A stretch of 7,400 nucleotides of DNA, taken from Pseudolabrys sp. GTDB taxonomy: Bacteria; Pseudomonadota; Alphaproteobacteria; Rhizobiales; Xanthobacteraceae. Positions 1 to 6,830 of the stretch are shown one piece after another. The number at the start of each line of letters is the position of its first letter. Positions within the stretch are counted from its first letter, which is position 1. A program made the translations under genes and the position numbers. Where the stretch lies: assembly GCA_026125925.1 (NCBI GenBank), contig JAHCKF010000171.1, positions 1 to 7,400 on the forward strand, in the 5' to 3' direction. The notes below the pieces were generated by a model. It searched no databases, had not been told where the DNA came from, and saw only the letters and a program-made list of their open reading frames with translations.

Positions 1-1772
1 TCGCCTATATGCCGCTCGCCTCGCGGCGGCGCACGGCGGAAGAGACGCTGGAAATCTATGCGCCGCTCGCCGGCCGCATGGGTATGCAGGAACTGCGCGA
101 GGAGCTCGACGATCTCGCCTTCCGCGAACTCTATCCGGAAGCCTATGAAGTGGTGAGCGCGCGACTCGACGCGCTCGCCGAGCGTAACGCGCAGCTCATC
201 ACCGAGATCGAACAGCAGCTCACCAAGAAGCTCGCCGACCGCGGCATCACCGCCACGGTCTCGGGCCGCCGCAAGCGTTCCTATTCGGTATGGCGCAAGA
301 TGGAGCGCAAGGGCGTCGGCTTCGAACAGCTCTCCGATATCTTCGGCTTTCGCGTCATCGTGAAAACCACGGCGGATTGCTACCAGGCGCTCGGCATCGT
401 GCACACGACCTGGCCGATGGTGCCGACGCGCTTCAAGGATTACATCTCGACGCCGAAGGCCAACGATTATCGCTCGATCCACACCACGGTGATCGGTCCG
501 CGCAATCAGCGCGTCGAATTGCAGATCCGGTCGGTCGAGATGCATCAGATCGCCGAGTTCGGCATCGCCGCCCATGCATTGTACAAGGACGGCGTCGGCA
601 CGCCGACCGAATTGCTGTCGCGTGAATCGAGCGCCTATGCGTGGCTACGCCGCACCATCGAGGCGCTGGCCGAAGCGTCCAACCCGGAAGAATTTCTCGA
701 GCACACCAAGCTCGAACTGTTCCACGATCAGGTGTTCTGCTTCACGCCGAAGGGCAAGCTCATCGCGCTGCCGCGCAACGCGACGCCGATCGACTTTGCC
801 TATGCCGTGCACACCGACGTCGGCAATACGGCGGTCGGCTGTAAGATCAATGGCAAGATCGCGCCGCTGACCTCGGTGCTGATGAACGGGGATGAGGTGG
901 AGATCCTGACCTCGAAGGCGCAACTGGCGCCGCCGTCGGCGTGGGAAGCCCTCGTTACCACCGGCAAGGCGCGCGCCGCGATAAGACGCGCCACGCGCGT
1001 TGCCGTGCGCGAGCAGTATGCCGGGCTCGGCCGCCGCATCGTCGAGCGTCTGTTCCAGCGTGCCAAGATCGCCTATTCGGACGAGAAGCTGACCGGGGCG
1101 CTGCCGCGGCTGGCGCGAGCCTCGCTGGAGGACGTGATGGCTGCGGTTGGCCGCAGCGAACTCAAGGCCTCCGACGTCGCCCGCGCCATGTATCCCGACT
1201 ACAAGGAAGAGCGCGCAGCGGCCAACGCGGCGGCGCGGCCCAAAACAGAGAGCGGCAGCGGCTGGTTCGGCCTGCGCAAGTTCAAATCGTTGAAGTTCAG
1301 GGTGCCGGACGCGACCGGACCCGCCATTCCGATCCGCGGCATCAACGGCGACCTGCCGGTGCATTTCGCGCCCGAAGGCGGCGCCGTGCCGGGCGACCGT
1401 ATCGTCGGCATCATGTCGCCGGGCGAGGGCATCACGATCTATCCGATCCAGTCGCCGCTGCTCGCCGAATTCGAAGACAAGCCGGAGCGCTGGCTCGACG
1501 TTCGCTGGGATTCGGAAGACACGGTGCCGCGCCGCTATCCCGCGCGCATCACCGTGCAGTCGGCCAACGAGCCGGGCTCGCTGGCGCAGATCGCGCAGGT
1601 GATCGCCGAACACGACGGCAATATCGACAACATCGCGATGACGCGCCGCGCGCCCGACTTCACCGACGTGACCATCGATCTCGAAGTCTATGACCTCAAG
1701 CATCTCAACGACATTCTGGCGCAATTGCGCGTCAAGCCGATGGTCGCCAAGGCGGAGCGGGTGAATGGCTAA
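1..1772 (+). CDS. rsh: Bifunctional (p)ppGpp synthetase/hydrolase Rsh (RelA/SpoT family), 5' end outside window
   Basis: Rsh makes and degrades the stringent-response alarmone (p)ppGpp in the cytosol. The reading frame is open at the left edge (first full codon at 3). The HD hydrolase core is missing and only its closing helices remain, around [10 protein letters not shown]. Counting from the ATG at 9, the synthetase domain spans about residues 60-200. It has the RFKD motif at 141-144, the Mg-binding SpoT/bifunctional-type RXKD signature rather than the RelA EXDD type, and the catalytic Glu170 in ELQIR. A TGS domain follows at about 241-303, then a helical region, a degenerate zinc-finger/RIS-like domain (VPGDRIVG, without the Cys-Cys pair) and a C-terminal ACT domain at about 512-584. 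About 589 residues are present; family members in this group have roughly 740-790, so the N-terminal quarter is cut off by the window. The stop overlaps the pdxJ start by 8 nt, indicating translational coupling. Identity is near certain; bifunctionality is inferred because the HD site cannot be seen. Confidence 0.95.
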   Translation, partial: AYMPLASRRRTAEETLEIYAPLAGRMGMQELREELDDLAFRELYPEAYEVVSARLDALAERNAQLITEIEQQLTKKLADRGITATVSGRRKRSYSVWRKMERKGVGFEQLSDIFGFRVIVKTTADCYQALGIVHTTWPMVPTRFKDYISTPKANDYRSIHTTVIGPRNQRVELQIRSVEMHQIAEFGIAAHALYKDGVGTPTELLSRESSAYAWLRRTIEALAEASNPEEFLEHTKLELFHDQVFCFTPKGKLIALPRNATPIDFAYAVHTDVGNTAVGCKINGKIAPLTSVLMNGDEVEILTSKAQLAPPSAWEALVTTGKARAAIRRATRVAVREQYAGLGRRIVERLFQRAKIAYSDEKLTGALPRLARASLEDVMAAVGRSELKASDVARAMYPDYKEERAAANAAARPKTESGSGWFGLRKFKSLKFRVPDATGPAIPIRGINGDLPVHFAPEGGAVPGDRIVGIMSPGEGITIYPIQSPLLAEFEDKPERWLDVRWDSEDTVPRRYPARITVQSANEPGSLAQIAQVIAEHDGNIDNIAMTRRAPDFTDVTIDLEVYDLKHLNDILAQLRVKPMVAKAERVNG

Positions 1773-2520
1773 GTCTTTACGCCTCGGCGTCAATGTCGAT
1801 CACGTCGCCACCATCCGCAACGCACGCGGTGGCCGTCATCCCGATCCGGTGCGTGCGGCGAAACTCGCCATTGCCGCGGGCTGCGACGGCATCACCGCGC
1901 ACTTGCGCGAGGATCGCCGCCATATCCGCGACGACGACATGGCGCGGCTCAAGGCCGAGATCGACAAGCCGCTCAATTTCGAGATGGCGGCGACCGAGGA
2001 GATGGTGGCGCTCGCGCTGAAGACCCAGCCGCATGCCTGTTGCCTGGTGCCGGAGAAGCGCGAGGAGCGCACCACCGAAGGCGGCCTCGACGCCGCCGGC
2101 CAGCAGGCTCACCTCAAACCGGTCATTCACAAGCTCAAGCATGCCGGCATCCGCGTCTCGCTGTTCATCGCCGCGCAGCCGAAGCAGATTGAGGCGGCCG
2201 CCGCGCTCGGGGCGCCGGTGATCGAAATTCACACCGGCGCCTGGTGCGATGCGCTGGCCGAACGGGATACCGCCAAGGCGGAATCCGAGTGGCAACTGAT
2301 CGTCCAGGGCGCGGAGCAGGCGGCCAGCCTCGGCCTCGAGGTCCATGCTGGCCATGGCCTCGATTACGCGACCGCAGAAGAGATCGCCGCGCTGCCGCAG
2401 ATCGCGGAACTGAACATCGGCCACTTCCTGGTGGGCGAGGCGGTGTTCGAGGGCCTGGCCGAGACCGTCAAATTCATGCGCGCCGCCATGGCCCGCGGCC
2501 GCGGAAGGGTGAAAACTTGA
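1765..2520 (+). CDS. pdxJ: Pyridoxine 5'-phosphate synthase PdxJ
   Basis: PdxJ condenses 1-deoxy-D-xylulose 5-phosphate with 3-amino-2-oxopropyl phosphate to give pyridoxine 5'-phosphate, the last ring-forming step of the DXP-dependent vitamin B6 pathway, in the cytosol. The 251-aa product is close to the usual 240-250 aa. It shows the TIM-barrel family blocks in order: [17 protein letters not shown] (7-23), [12 protein letters not shown] (43-54), FEMAATEEM (from 72), [30 protein letters not shown] (193-198) and [14 protein letters not shown]. By alignment with the E. coli enzyme, His46, Glu73 and His197 occupy the catalytic His45/Glu72/His193 positions. The start at 1765 has GGAG at 1754-1757, 7 nt upstream, and lies inside the end of rsh. 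The stop codon overlaps the acpS start. Nothing in the coding sequence looks unusual. Confidence 0.97.
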   Translation: MAKSLRLGVNVDHVATIRNARGGRHPDPVRAAKLAIAAGCDGITAHLREDRRHIRDDDMARLKAEIDKPLNFEMAATEEMVALALKTQPHACCLVPEKREERTTEGGLDAAGQQAHLKPVIHKLKHAGIRVSLFIAAQPKQIEAAAALGAPVIEIHTGAWCDALAERDTAKAESEWQLIVQGAEQAASLGLEVHAGHGLDYATAEEIAALPQIAELNIGHFLVGEAVFEGLAETVKFMRAAMARGRGRVKT

Positions 2521-2936
2521 TCATCGGCCTCGGCTCGGATCTGTGCGACGCGCGGCGCATCGCCAAGACCATCGAACGCCACGGCGAGCGCTTCCTCGGC
2601 CGCATCTTCACGCCGCAGGAGCGCGCCAAGGCCGACCGGCGCAAGAACCGCGCCGAGACCTACGCCAAGCGCTTTGCCGCCAAGGAGGCCTGCGCCAAGG
2701 CCTTGGGGACCGGGCTCAGCCATGGGGTGTTCTGGCGCGACATGGGAGTGGTCAATCTGCCGAGCGGCAAGCCGACCATGCGGCTGACCGGCGGCGCCCA
2801 GGCGCGCCTGATGTCGATGCTGCCGCCGGGCCATGAGGCCCGCATCGAATTGTCGATGACCGACGAGGGGCCGCTGTCGCAGGCCATCGTCATCATCCAG
2901 GCCGTTCCCGTCGCCAACCCAGCCGATTCGCGCTGA
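2517..2936 (+). CDS. acpS: Holo-[acyl-carrier-protein] synthase AcpS, TTG start
   Basis: AcpS transfers 4'-phosphopantetheine from CoA to the serine of acyl carrier protein, switching on fatty-acid synthesis. The 139-aa product has the family core: IIGLGSDL at the N-terminus with Mg-binding Asp8, [11 protein letters not shown] (26-36), and [18 protein letters not shown] with Mg-binding Glu57. The reading frame stays open far upstream through pdxJ, but the family begins with MIIG(I/L)GSD, so the start is the TTG at 2517. It is preceded by GGAAGG at 2503-2508 (8-nt spacing) and overlaps the pdxJ stop as TTGA. The pdxJ-acpS pairing is widespread in proteobacteria. The C-terminus (after about residue 127, [10 protein letters not shown]) is a short non-conserved tail. 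A 130-nt gap to lepB follows. Identity is secure, and the start is well supported by homology and the ribosome site. Confidence 0.94.
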   Translation: MIIGLGSDLCDARRIAKTIERHGERFLGRIFTPQERAKADRRKNRAETYAKRFAAKEACAKALGTGLSHGVFWRDMGVVNLPSGKPTMRLTGGAQARLMSMLPPGHEARIELSMTDEGPLSQAIVIIQAVPVANPADSR

Positions 2937-2990
2937 TCGCGATAAATTCAAGCTTGCCAACGGGTTATACCCGGGCTGCGGCAATCTTCG

Positions 2991-3034
2991 TTGCACCGGA
3001 TAAACTGTGCCGCTACAAGATCGCCCGGGGCGAT
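2991..3034 (+). promoter_or_regulatory. Possible internal promoter with operator-like palindrome upstream of lepB
   Basis: The acpS-lepB gap (2937-3066) is the longest break before era. It contains TTGCAC (2991-2996), a 17-nt spacer and TACAAG (3014-3019), a moderate match to a housekeeping sigma-70-type promoter. Directly after it is the odd-length palindrome ATCGCCCGGGGCGAT (3020-3034, 7-bp arms around one central base), which would lie at about +1 to +15. A second small palindrome, CGGGTTATACCCG, lies at 2961-2973. Neither palindrome is followed by a T-tract, so neither looks like a terminator. The promoter call rests on spacing and a partial consensus only. Confidence 0.28.
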
Positions 3035-3066
3035 GACACCAGTTTCATCCCAGGACGAAAGGCGCA

Positions 3067-3834
3067 ATGAGCGTGACATCCGACACCAAGAGGAAGGAAG
3101 GCGGCGTCGGCGAAACGATCCGCGTCATCATCCACGCGCTGATTATCGCGCTCGTCATCCGCACCTTCCTGTTTCAGCCTTTCAACATCCCGTCGGGCTC
3201 GATGAAGGAAACGCTGCTCATCGGCGATTACCTGTTCGTCTCGAAATATTCCTATGGCTACAGCCGGTACTCGCTGCCGTTCTCGCCGCCGATCTTCTCC
3301 GGCCGACTGCCGGCCGGCTTCCTGCCGGAGCGCGGGGACGTCGTCGTCTTCCGCCTGCCGCGCGATCCCTCGACCGATTACATCAAGCGCGTGATCGGTC
3401 TGCCCGGCGACAAGATCCAGGTCACCGGCGGCCAGGTGTCCATCAACGGCGTCACGCTCAAGCGCGAGCGCGCGCAGGATTTCGTCGAAACGGAAGAGTA
3501 CGGTCACGACAAGGCGGTCAAGCGCTGGAAGGAAACGCTGCCGAACGGTGTGTCCTATTACACCCTCGACCTTGTCGATAACGGTTTCCTCGACAACACC
3601 GATGTCTACACCGTGCCCCCCGGCCACTATTTCATGATGGGCGACAACCGCGACAACTCGACCGACAGCCGCGTACCGGAAGACCGGCAGGGTGTCGGTT
3701 ACGTGCCGCTCGAAAACATCGTCGGCAAGGCGCAGCTTATCTTCTTCTCGGTCTATGAGGGCGAGCACGCCTGGCAGTTCTGGCGCTGGCCGGTCGCCGT
3801 TCGCTGGAGCCGGCTGTTCACGATCGTCAGATGA
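3067..3834 (+). CDS. lepB: Signal peptidase I
   Basis: This inner-membrane serine/lysine-dyad protease removes signal peptides from exported preproteins on the periplasmic side. The 255-aa product has a short basic N-terminus, one hydrophobic membrane segment (about residues 18-37) and the conserved S26 boxes: FNIPSGSMKETL with catalytic Ser45, RGDVVVF, DYIKRVIGLPGD with general-base Lys107, and MGDNRDNSTDSR (191-202). It is a single-anchor form, with one N-terminal membrane segment instead of the two in E. coli LepB. The start at 3067 is supported by AGGA at 3052-3055 (11 nt away) and GAAAGG at 3057-3062 (4 nt away). The stop overlaps the rnc ATG as ATGA. The lepB-rnc-era order is widely conserved. 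The two small secreted proteins encoded further along on the - strand would be ordinary substrates, but nothing suggests a specific link. Confidence 0.97.
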   Translation: MSVTSDTKRKEGGVGETIRVIIHALIIALVIRTFLFQPFNIPSGSMKETLLIGDYLFVSKYSYGYSRYSLPFSPPIFSGRLPAGFLPERGDVVVFRLPRDPSTDYIKRVIGLPGDKIQVTGGQVSINGVTLKRERAQDFVETEEYGHDKAVKRWKETLPNGVSYYTLDLVDNGFLDNTDVYTVPPGHYFMMGDNRDNSTDSRVPEDRQGVGYVPLENIVGKAQLIFFSVYEGEHAWQFWRWPVAVRWSRLFTIVR

Positions 3835-4544
3835 GCCGCAAGGTCAAAGACTATTCGGCACTCGAGGAGAGGATCGGTTACAGCTTCGCCGACAAGTCGC
3901 TGCTCGACCGGGCGCTAACGCACATCTCGGCGCTGGCGGGCGGGCCGCAGAACCGCGTCTCCAGCTATCAGCGCCTCGAATTCCTCGGCGATCACGTGCT
4001 CGGTCTGGTGATCTCCGACATGCTCTACCGCACCTTCCCGAAGGCCAATGAGGGCGAGTTGTCGAAGCGGCTCGCCGATCTGGTGCGCAAGGAGACCTGC
4101 GCCGCAGTGGCCAAGGAGATGGATCTCGGGCCGGCGTTGCGGCTCGGCAATTCGGAGGCGCATGCAGGTGGCCGCCTGCGCGCTACCATCCTCGCCGATG
4201 CCTGCGAAGGGCTGGTCGGCGCCGTGTTCATCGATGGCGGTTATCCGGCGGCCGAGGCGCTGATCGCCAAGTTCTGGCAGGACCGCATGTTGAAGTCGGT
4301 CAAGCCGCTGCGCGACGCCAAGACCATGTTGCAGGAATGGGCGCAGGCGCGCGGCCTGCCGACGCCGGCCTACAAGGAAATCGGCCGCACCGGGCCGCAT
4401 CACGATCCGGAATTCAAGGTGGCGGTGGTTCTGCCGGACCGGCCGCAGGCCGAAGGGCTCGGCGCCTCGAAACGCGCCGCCGAACAGGCTGCCGCCGCCG
4501 CGATGCTGACCAGTGTCGGCGTCAAGCTGGACAAAATTTCATGA
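3831..4544 (+). CDS. rnc: Ribonuclease III
   Basis: RNase III cleaves double-stranded RNA, including the rRNA precursor and structured mRNAs. The 237-aa product has the catalytic domain at about residues 8-155. The signature RLEFLGD (48-54) supplies Glu50 and Asp54, and DACEGLVGAVF supplies Asp123 and Glu126, matching the E. coli metal-binding set Glu41/Asp45/Asp114/Glu117. The position of E. coli Glu38 is Gln47 here (SYQRLEF), which I recall as common in Rhizobiales and not a loss of function. A double-stranded-RNA-binding domain covers about 162-230 (AKTMLQEWAQ, then SKRAAEQAAAAAML). There is no clear Shine-Dalgarno before the ATG, which overlaps the lepB stop by 4 nt, so translation probably depends on re-initiation from lepB. 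The rnc stop overlaps the era start in the same way. Confidence 0.97.
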   Translation: MSRKVKDYSALEERIGYSFADKSLLDRALTHISALAGGPQNRVSSYQRLEFLGDHVLGLVISDMLYRTFPKANEGELSKRLADLVRKETCAAVAKEMDLGPALRLGNSEAHAGGRLRATILADACEGLVGAVFIDGGYPAAEALIAKFWQDRMLKSVKPLRDAKTMLQEWAQARGLPTPAYKEIGRTGPHHDPEFKVAVVLPDRPQAEGLGASKRAAEQAAAAAMLTSVGVKLDKIS

Positions 4545-5470
4545 CGGACAACGAGATCGGCACCGCGGCAGACGAGCGCACCCGTTGCGGCTTCGTCGCC
4601 CTGATCGGCGCGCCGAACGCCGGCAAATCGACTTTGCTCAATGCCATGGTCGGCTCCAAGGTGACCATTGTTTCGCACAAGGTGCAGACGACCCGGGCGC
4701 TGATCCGCGGCATCACCCTCCACGACAAATCGCAGATCATCTTCGTCGATACACCGGGCATCTTCGCGCCGAAGCGCCGTCTCGATCGCGCCATGGTGAC
4801 AACGGCCTGGAGCGGGGCGCACGAGGCCGATCTCACGGCGGTGCTGATCGACGCGCGCAAGGGCCTCGACGAGGACAACGAAGCGATTCTCGACCAGCTC
4901 AAGGAGGTGAAGGGACCGAAGATCCTGATCCTCAACAAGATCGACGTAGTGCCGCGCGACAGTCTGCTCGGTCTTGCAAAGGCGGCCAACGACAAGGCGG
5001 TGTTCGAAAGCACCTTCATGATCTCGGCGCTGAAAAGCGATGGCGTCGTGGACCTGAAGGCATGGCTCGCCGCGCGCATGCCGGCAGGACCCTGGCTGTA
5101 CCCGGAAGACCAGATCGCCGACGCGCCGCTCCGCCAGCTCGCGGCCGAGATCACGCGCGAAAAACTGTTCGAGCGCCTGCACCAGGAGCTGCCGTATCAC
5201 TCCACCGTGGAAACTGAACAGTGGAAGGAATTGCGCGGCGGCGACGTCCGCATCGAGCAGACGATCTATGTCGAGCGCGAAAGCCAGCGCAAGATCGTCA
5301 TCGGCAAGGGCGGACAGACGTTGCGGTCGATCGGCGAGGCGGCGCGCAAGGACATCTCAGAGATCGCGGACGCCAAGGTGCACCTGTTCCTGTTCGTCAA
5401 GGTGCGCGAGGGCTGGGGCGACGATCCGGAGCGCTATCGCGCCATGGGGCTGGAGTTTCCGAGGGAGTGA
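4541..5470 (+). CDS. era: GTPase Era, ribosome small-subunit assembly factor
   Basis: Era is an essential GTPase that binds the 3' end of 16S rRNA and helps mature the 30S subunit. The 309-aa product has the G-domain motifs in order: G1 GAPNAGKST (23-31), a TTR switch-I region, G3 DTPGIF (from Asp70) and G4 NKID (132-135). The C-terminal KH RNA-binding domain has its GKGG loop at 255-258 within IVIGKGGQTLRSIGE. The P-loop begins GAPNAG rather than the enterobacterial GRPNVG, as in other alphaproteobacteria. The ATG at 4541 overlaps the rnc stop (ATGA). Only a weak GGA (4529-4531) precedes it, consistent with coupled translation. An open frame extends upstream into rnc but has no family similarity. 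After the stop the operon is interrupted by a palindromic repeat before recO. Confidence 0.97.
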   Translation: MTDNEIGTAADERTRCGFVALIGAPNAGKSTLLNAMVGSKVTIVSHKVQTTRALIRGITLHDKSQIIFVDTPGIFAPKRRLDRAMVTTAWSGAHEADLTAVLIDARKGLDEDNEAILDQLKEVKGPKILILNKIDVVPRDSLLGLAKAANDKAVFESTFMISALKSDGVVDLKAWLAARMPAGPWLYPEDQIADAPLRQLAAEITREKLFERLHQELPYHSTVETEQWKELRGGDVRIEQTIYVERESQRKIVIGKGGQTLRSIGEAARKDISEIADAKVHLFLFVKVREGWGDDPERYRAMGLEFPRE

Positions 5471-5478
5471 CTATCTTT

Positions 5479-5600
5479 GTCATTCCGGGGCGGTCCGAAG
5501 GACCGAACCCGGAATCCATATCCCCTGCGCGCCGTGATTTTCTCCGATTCAGGGAGTATGGATTCCGGGTTCGCTCACTTCGTTCGCGCCCCGGAATGAC
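5479..5600. repeat. 122-nt palindromic intergenic repeat with two long perfect stems (REP/MITE-like)
   Basis: The outer arms GTCATTCCGGGGCG (5479-5492) and CGCCCCGGAATGAC (5587-5600) are perfect 14-bp inverted repeats. Inside them, CGAACCCGGAATCCATA (5504-5520) and TATGGATTCCGGGTTCG (5557-5573) form a perfect 17-bp stem. The left junction holds a mini-hairpin, GTCC-GAA-GGAC (5493-5503). The right junction is related but diverged. The central loop adds a 5-bp CCCTG/CAGGG stem (5523-5527 with 5550-5554). The result is a branched cruciform or RNA fold that fills the era-recO gap, from 8 nt after the era stop to 9 nt before the recO ATG. No T-tract follows, so it is not a standard terminator. From memory, similar ATTCCGGG-armed palindromes are scattered through Bradyrhizobium and Rhodopseudomonas genomes. 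Only one copy lies in this window, so its repeat status is inferred. Confidence 0.85.
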
Positions 5601-5609
5601 GAGTGGAAT

Positions 5610-6344
5610 ATGCAATGGACCGATGAAGGCATCGTGATTGGCGTACGCCGGCACGGGGAGGCGTCCGCCATCCTCGAGCTGATGACGCGCGCGCACGGCC
5701 GCCATCTCGGCATGGTGCGCGGCGGCTCCGGCTCGCGCATGAAACCTATCCTGCAGCCCGGCAACAGCGTGTCGGTGAACTGGCGGGCACGGCTCGAGGA
5801 TCATCTCGGCAATTTCACCGTCGAGCCGCTCAGGCAGCGCGCGTCAAACTATTTCGGCTCACCGCACGCGATCTACGGCGTTTCGCATCTGGCGGCGCTG
5901 ATGCGGCTGCTGCCGGAGCGCGATCCGCATGAGGGGCTGTTCAACGAATTCGAGGCAATCCTCGATCACCTCGAGGACGCCGCCTGGGCGGCGCCGCAGG
6001 TGGCGCGCTTCGAGATGCAACTCTTGTCCGAGCTCGGCTTCGGTCTCGATCTCGGCGAATGCGCCGCGACCGGCGCCACCGAGGATCTCGTCTACGTCTC
6101 GCCGAAGTCCGGCCGTGCGGTATCGCGCGAAGCCGGCGCGCCTTATGCCGACCGCATGTTCAAGCTGCCGGCCTTTCTCACCGATCCGTCGCACGGCGCA
6201 TCGGGCCGCGATCTCGACGACGGTTTCAAGCTGACCGGCTTCTTCCTGGCGCGCCATGTGCTGGAGCCGCGCGGCATGCAGCTCGCCGACGAGCGCATGC
6301 ACTTTCTCGCCGCGCTGGCGCGCGCTTTGCCCAATGTGGCCTGA
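5610..6344 (+). CDS. recO: DNA repair protein RecO
   Basis: RecO works with RecF and RecR to displace SSB and load RecA at single-strand gaps. The 244-aa product starts [18 protein letters not shown], the typical alphaproteobacterial N-terminus. An OB-fold covers about residues 1-80, with a helical C-terminal domain after it ([12 protein letters not shown] near the end). The only cysteine is Cys151 in [19 protein letters not shown], so the CxxC zinc finger of Deinococcus-type RecO is absent, as I recall for alphaproteobacterial relatives. The start at 5610 is set by homology and by the purine-rich GAGTGGA (5601-5607), which begins right where the upstream palindromic repeat ends. As the last + strand gene of the cluster, it converges on the small - strand gene at 6410-6640, with a stem-loop between them. 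Confidence 0.96.
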   Translation: MQWTDEGIVIGVRRHGEASAILELMTRAHGRHLGMVRGGSGSRMKPILQPGNSVSVNWRARLEDHLGNFTVEPLRQRASNYFGSPHAIYGVSHLAALMRLLPERDPHEGLFNEFEAILDHLEDAAWAAPQVARFEMQLLSELGFGLDLGECAATGATEDLVYVSPKSGRAVSREAGAPYADRMFKLPAFLTDPSHGASGRDLDDGFKLTGFFLARHVLEPRGMQLADERMHFLAALARALPNVA

Positions 6345-6355
6345 TCGTTTGCGCC

Positions 6356-6393
6356 AATAAAAAGCCGGGCCGGTGTCGCCACCGGGCCGGCTT
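6356..6393 (-). terminator. Intrinsic terminator of the 76-aa secreted-protein gene, shared with the recO 3' side
   Basis: Arms 6362-6375 (AAGCCGGGCCGGTG) and 6380-6393 (CACCGGGCCGGCTT) form a 14-bp stem with a single G/G mismatch (6369/6386) and a TCGC loop. Read on the - strand, the stem is followed by TTTTTATT (complement of 6356-6363), a proper U-tract, 16 nt beyond the stop of the small gene. Read on the + strand, only TTC follows, so recO transcripts would meet the stem but a weak tail. It is mainly a - strand terminator and may be partly bidirectional. Confidence 0.87.
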
Positions 6394-6409
6394 CAAGAAA
6401 GGGCGCCGA

Positions 6410-6640
6410 TTACCAGACGCGGCGGCAAACGCGGTTGACGCGGCAGACCCGGTGGCCATAACGGTTGACGCGGCAGACGCGCACGTTGCGGCAGCGCAGC
6501 GCGGTCTGCTCGACAAGCGAGGCGGCAACGCCCGCGGTGCTCAGGCCGGCGGCGCCGGTCGAAACAGGCGCGGCGGACGCCGCAGTGGCCGTCAGGCCGA
6601 CACCCAGGGCGAACAGAGCCGTCAGCGCAAGCTTACGCAT
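6410..6640 (-). CDS. Small secreted Arg/Cys-rich protein of unknown function (paralogue A, 76 aa)
   Basis: I do not recognise the function. The product has a clear Sec signal peptide: a basic MRK, a hydrophobic core (about 4-19) and an ASA motif with likely cleavage after residue 23. This leaves a mature protein of about 53 residues. The mature C-terminus is very basic (10 Arg, no Lys, one acidic residue) with four cysteines, Cys50, 56, 66 and 72, spaced C-x5-C-x9-C-x5-C, ending VCRRVW. The even cysteine number suggests periplasmic disulfides. A 10-residue unit, VCRVNR, is repeated at 55-60 and 65-70. The start at 6640 is chosen for the signal peptide and a strong GGAGG at 6649-6653 (8-nt spacing). 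Upstream in-frame starts would run back through the terminator and coding region of the next gene. A possible -10, TATAGT, lies on the - strand at 6735-6740 without a convincing -35. A paralogue lies at 6831-7070. Confidence 0.82.
   Translation of the reverse strand: MRKLALTALFALGVGLTATAASAAPVSTGAAGLSTAGVAASLVEQTALRCRNVRVCRVNRYGHRVCRVNRVCRRVW
6432..6478. repeat. Internal tandem repeat, 30-nt period, in the 76-aa secreted-protein gene
   Basis: The 17-mer CGGTTGACGCGGCAGAC occurs at 6432-6448 and again, identically, at 6462-6478. The 30-nt offset keeps the reading frame. It encodes the repeated VCRVNR block of the protein, with the spacer YGHR between the two copies. Identity at the DNA level, not only the protein level, suggests a fairly recent in-frame duplication. 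Confidence 0.85.
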
Positions 6641-6785
6641 TGGTATTTCCTCCAGTTGCAGATTCAGATGGACAAGGCATTCAATCGCCGCCGCTTGGTG
6701 TGACGCCGGTCGAATAGGGGAATCGCTGCGGCAGACTATAGCCCTGCGCCGTGAGGGCGTTGCGCGGCGGCGCGTAAAAATTGCG

Positions 6786-6816
6786 AAAAAAACGGCCCGG
6801 GTTTCCCCGGGCCGTT
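6786..6816 (-). terminator. Intrinsic terminator of the 79-aa secreted-protein gene
   Basis: A perfect 11-bp GC-rich stem is formed by AACGGCCCGGG (6791-6801) and CCCGGGCCGTT (6806-6816), with a 4-nt loop. On the - strand it runs into seven T residues (complement of 6786-6792). The stem starts 14 nt after the stop codon at 6831. It separates the transcription units of the two paralogous small genes, so the 76-aa gene probably has its own promoter between 6641 and 6785. Confidence 0.92.
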
Positions 6817-6830
6817 CGCCGATGTGGCGT

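Noticed and set aside
645..1793. Long open frame antisense to rsh (382 codons), and similar long antisense frames at 3013-3768, 3915-4403 and 4400-5200
   Set aside because: They lie opposite strongly recognisable genes, read as Arg/Ala/Gly/His-rich low-complexity translations, and match no family. This is typical of antisense frames in GC-rich coding DNA.
3960..3995. Gln47 in place of E. coli RNase III Glu38 as a catalytic defect
   Set aside because: The key metal ligands Glu50, Asp54, Asp123 and Glu126 are all present, and YQRLEFLGD is, as I recall, usual in Rhizobiales RNase III.
5479..5600. Rho-independent terminator for era
   Set aside because: The stems are much longer than usual, branched, and not followed by a T-tract. 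The element continues straight into the recO ribosome site.
5221..5637. + strand frame running from era through the palindromic repeat
   Set aside because: It is the wrong frame of the Era KH domain followed by translation of the repeat, so not a gene.
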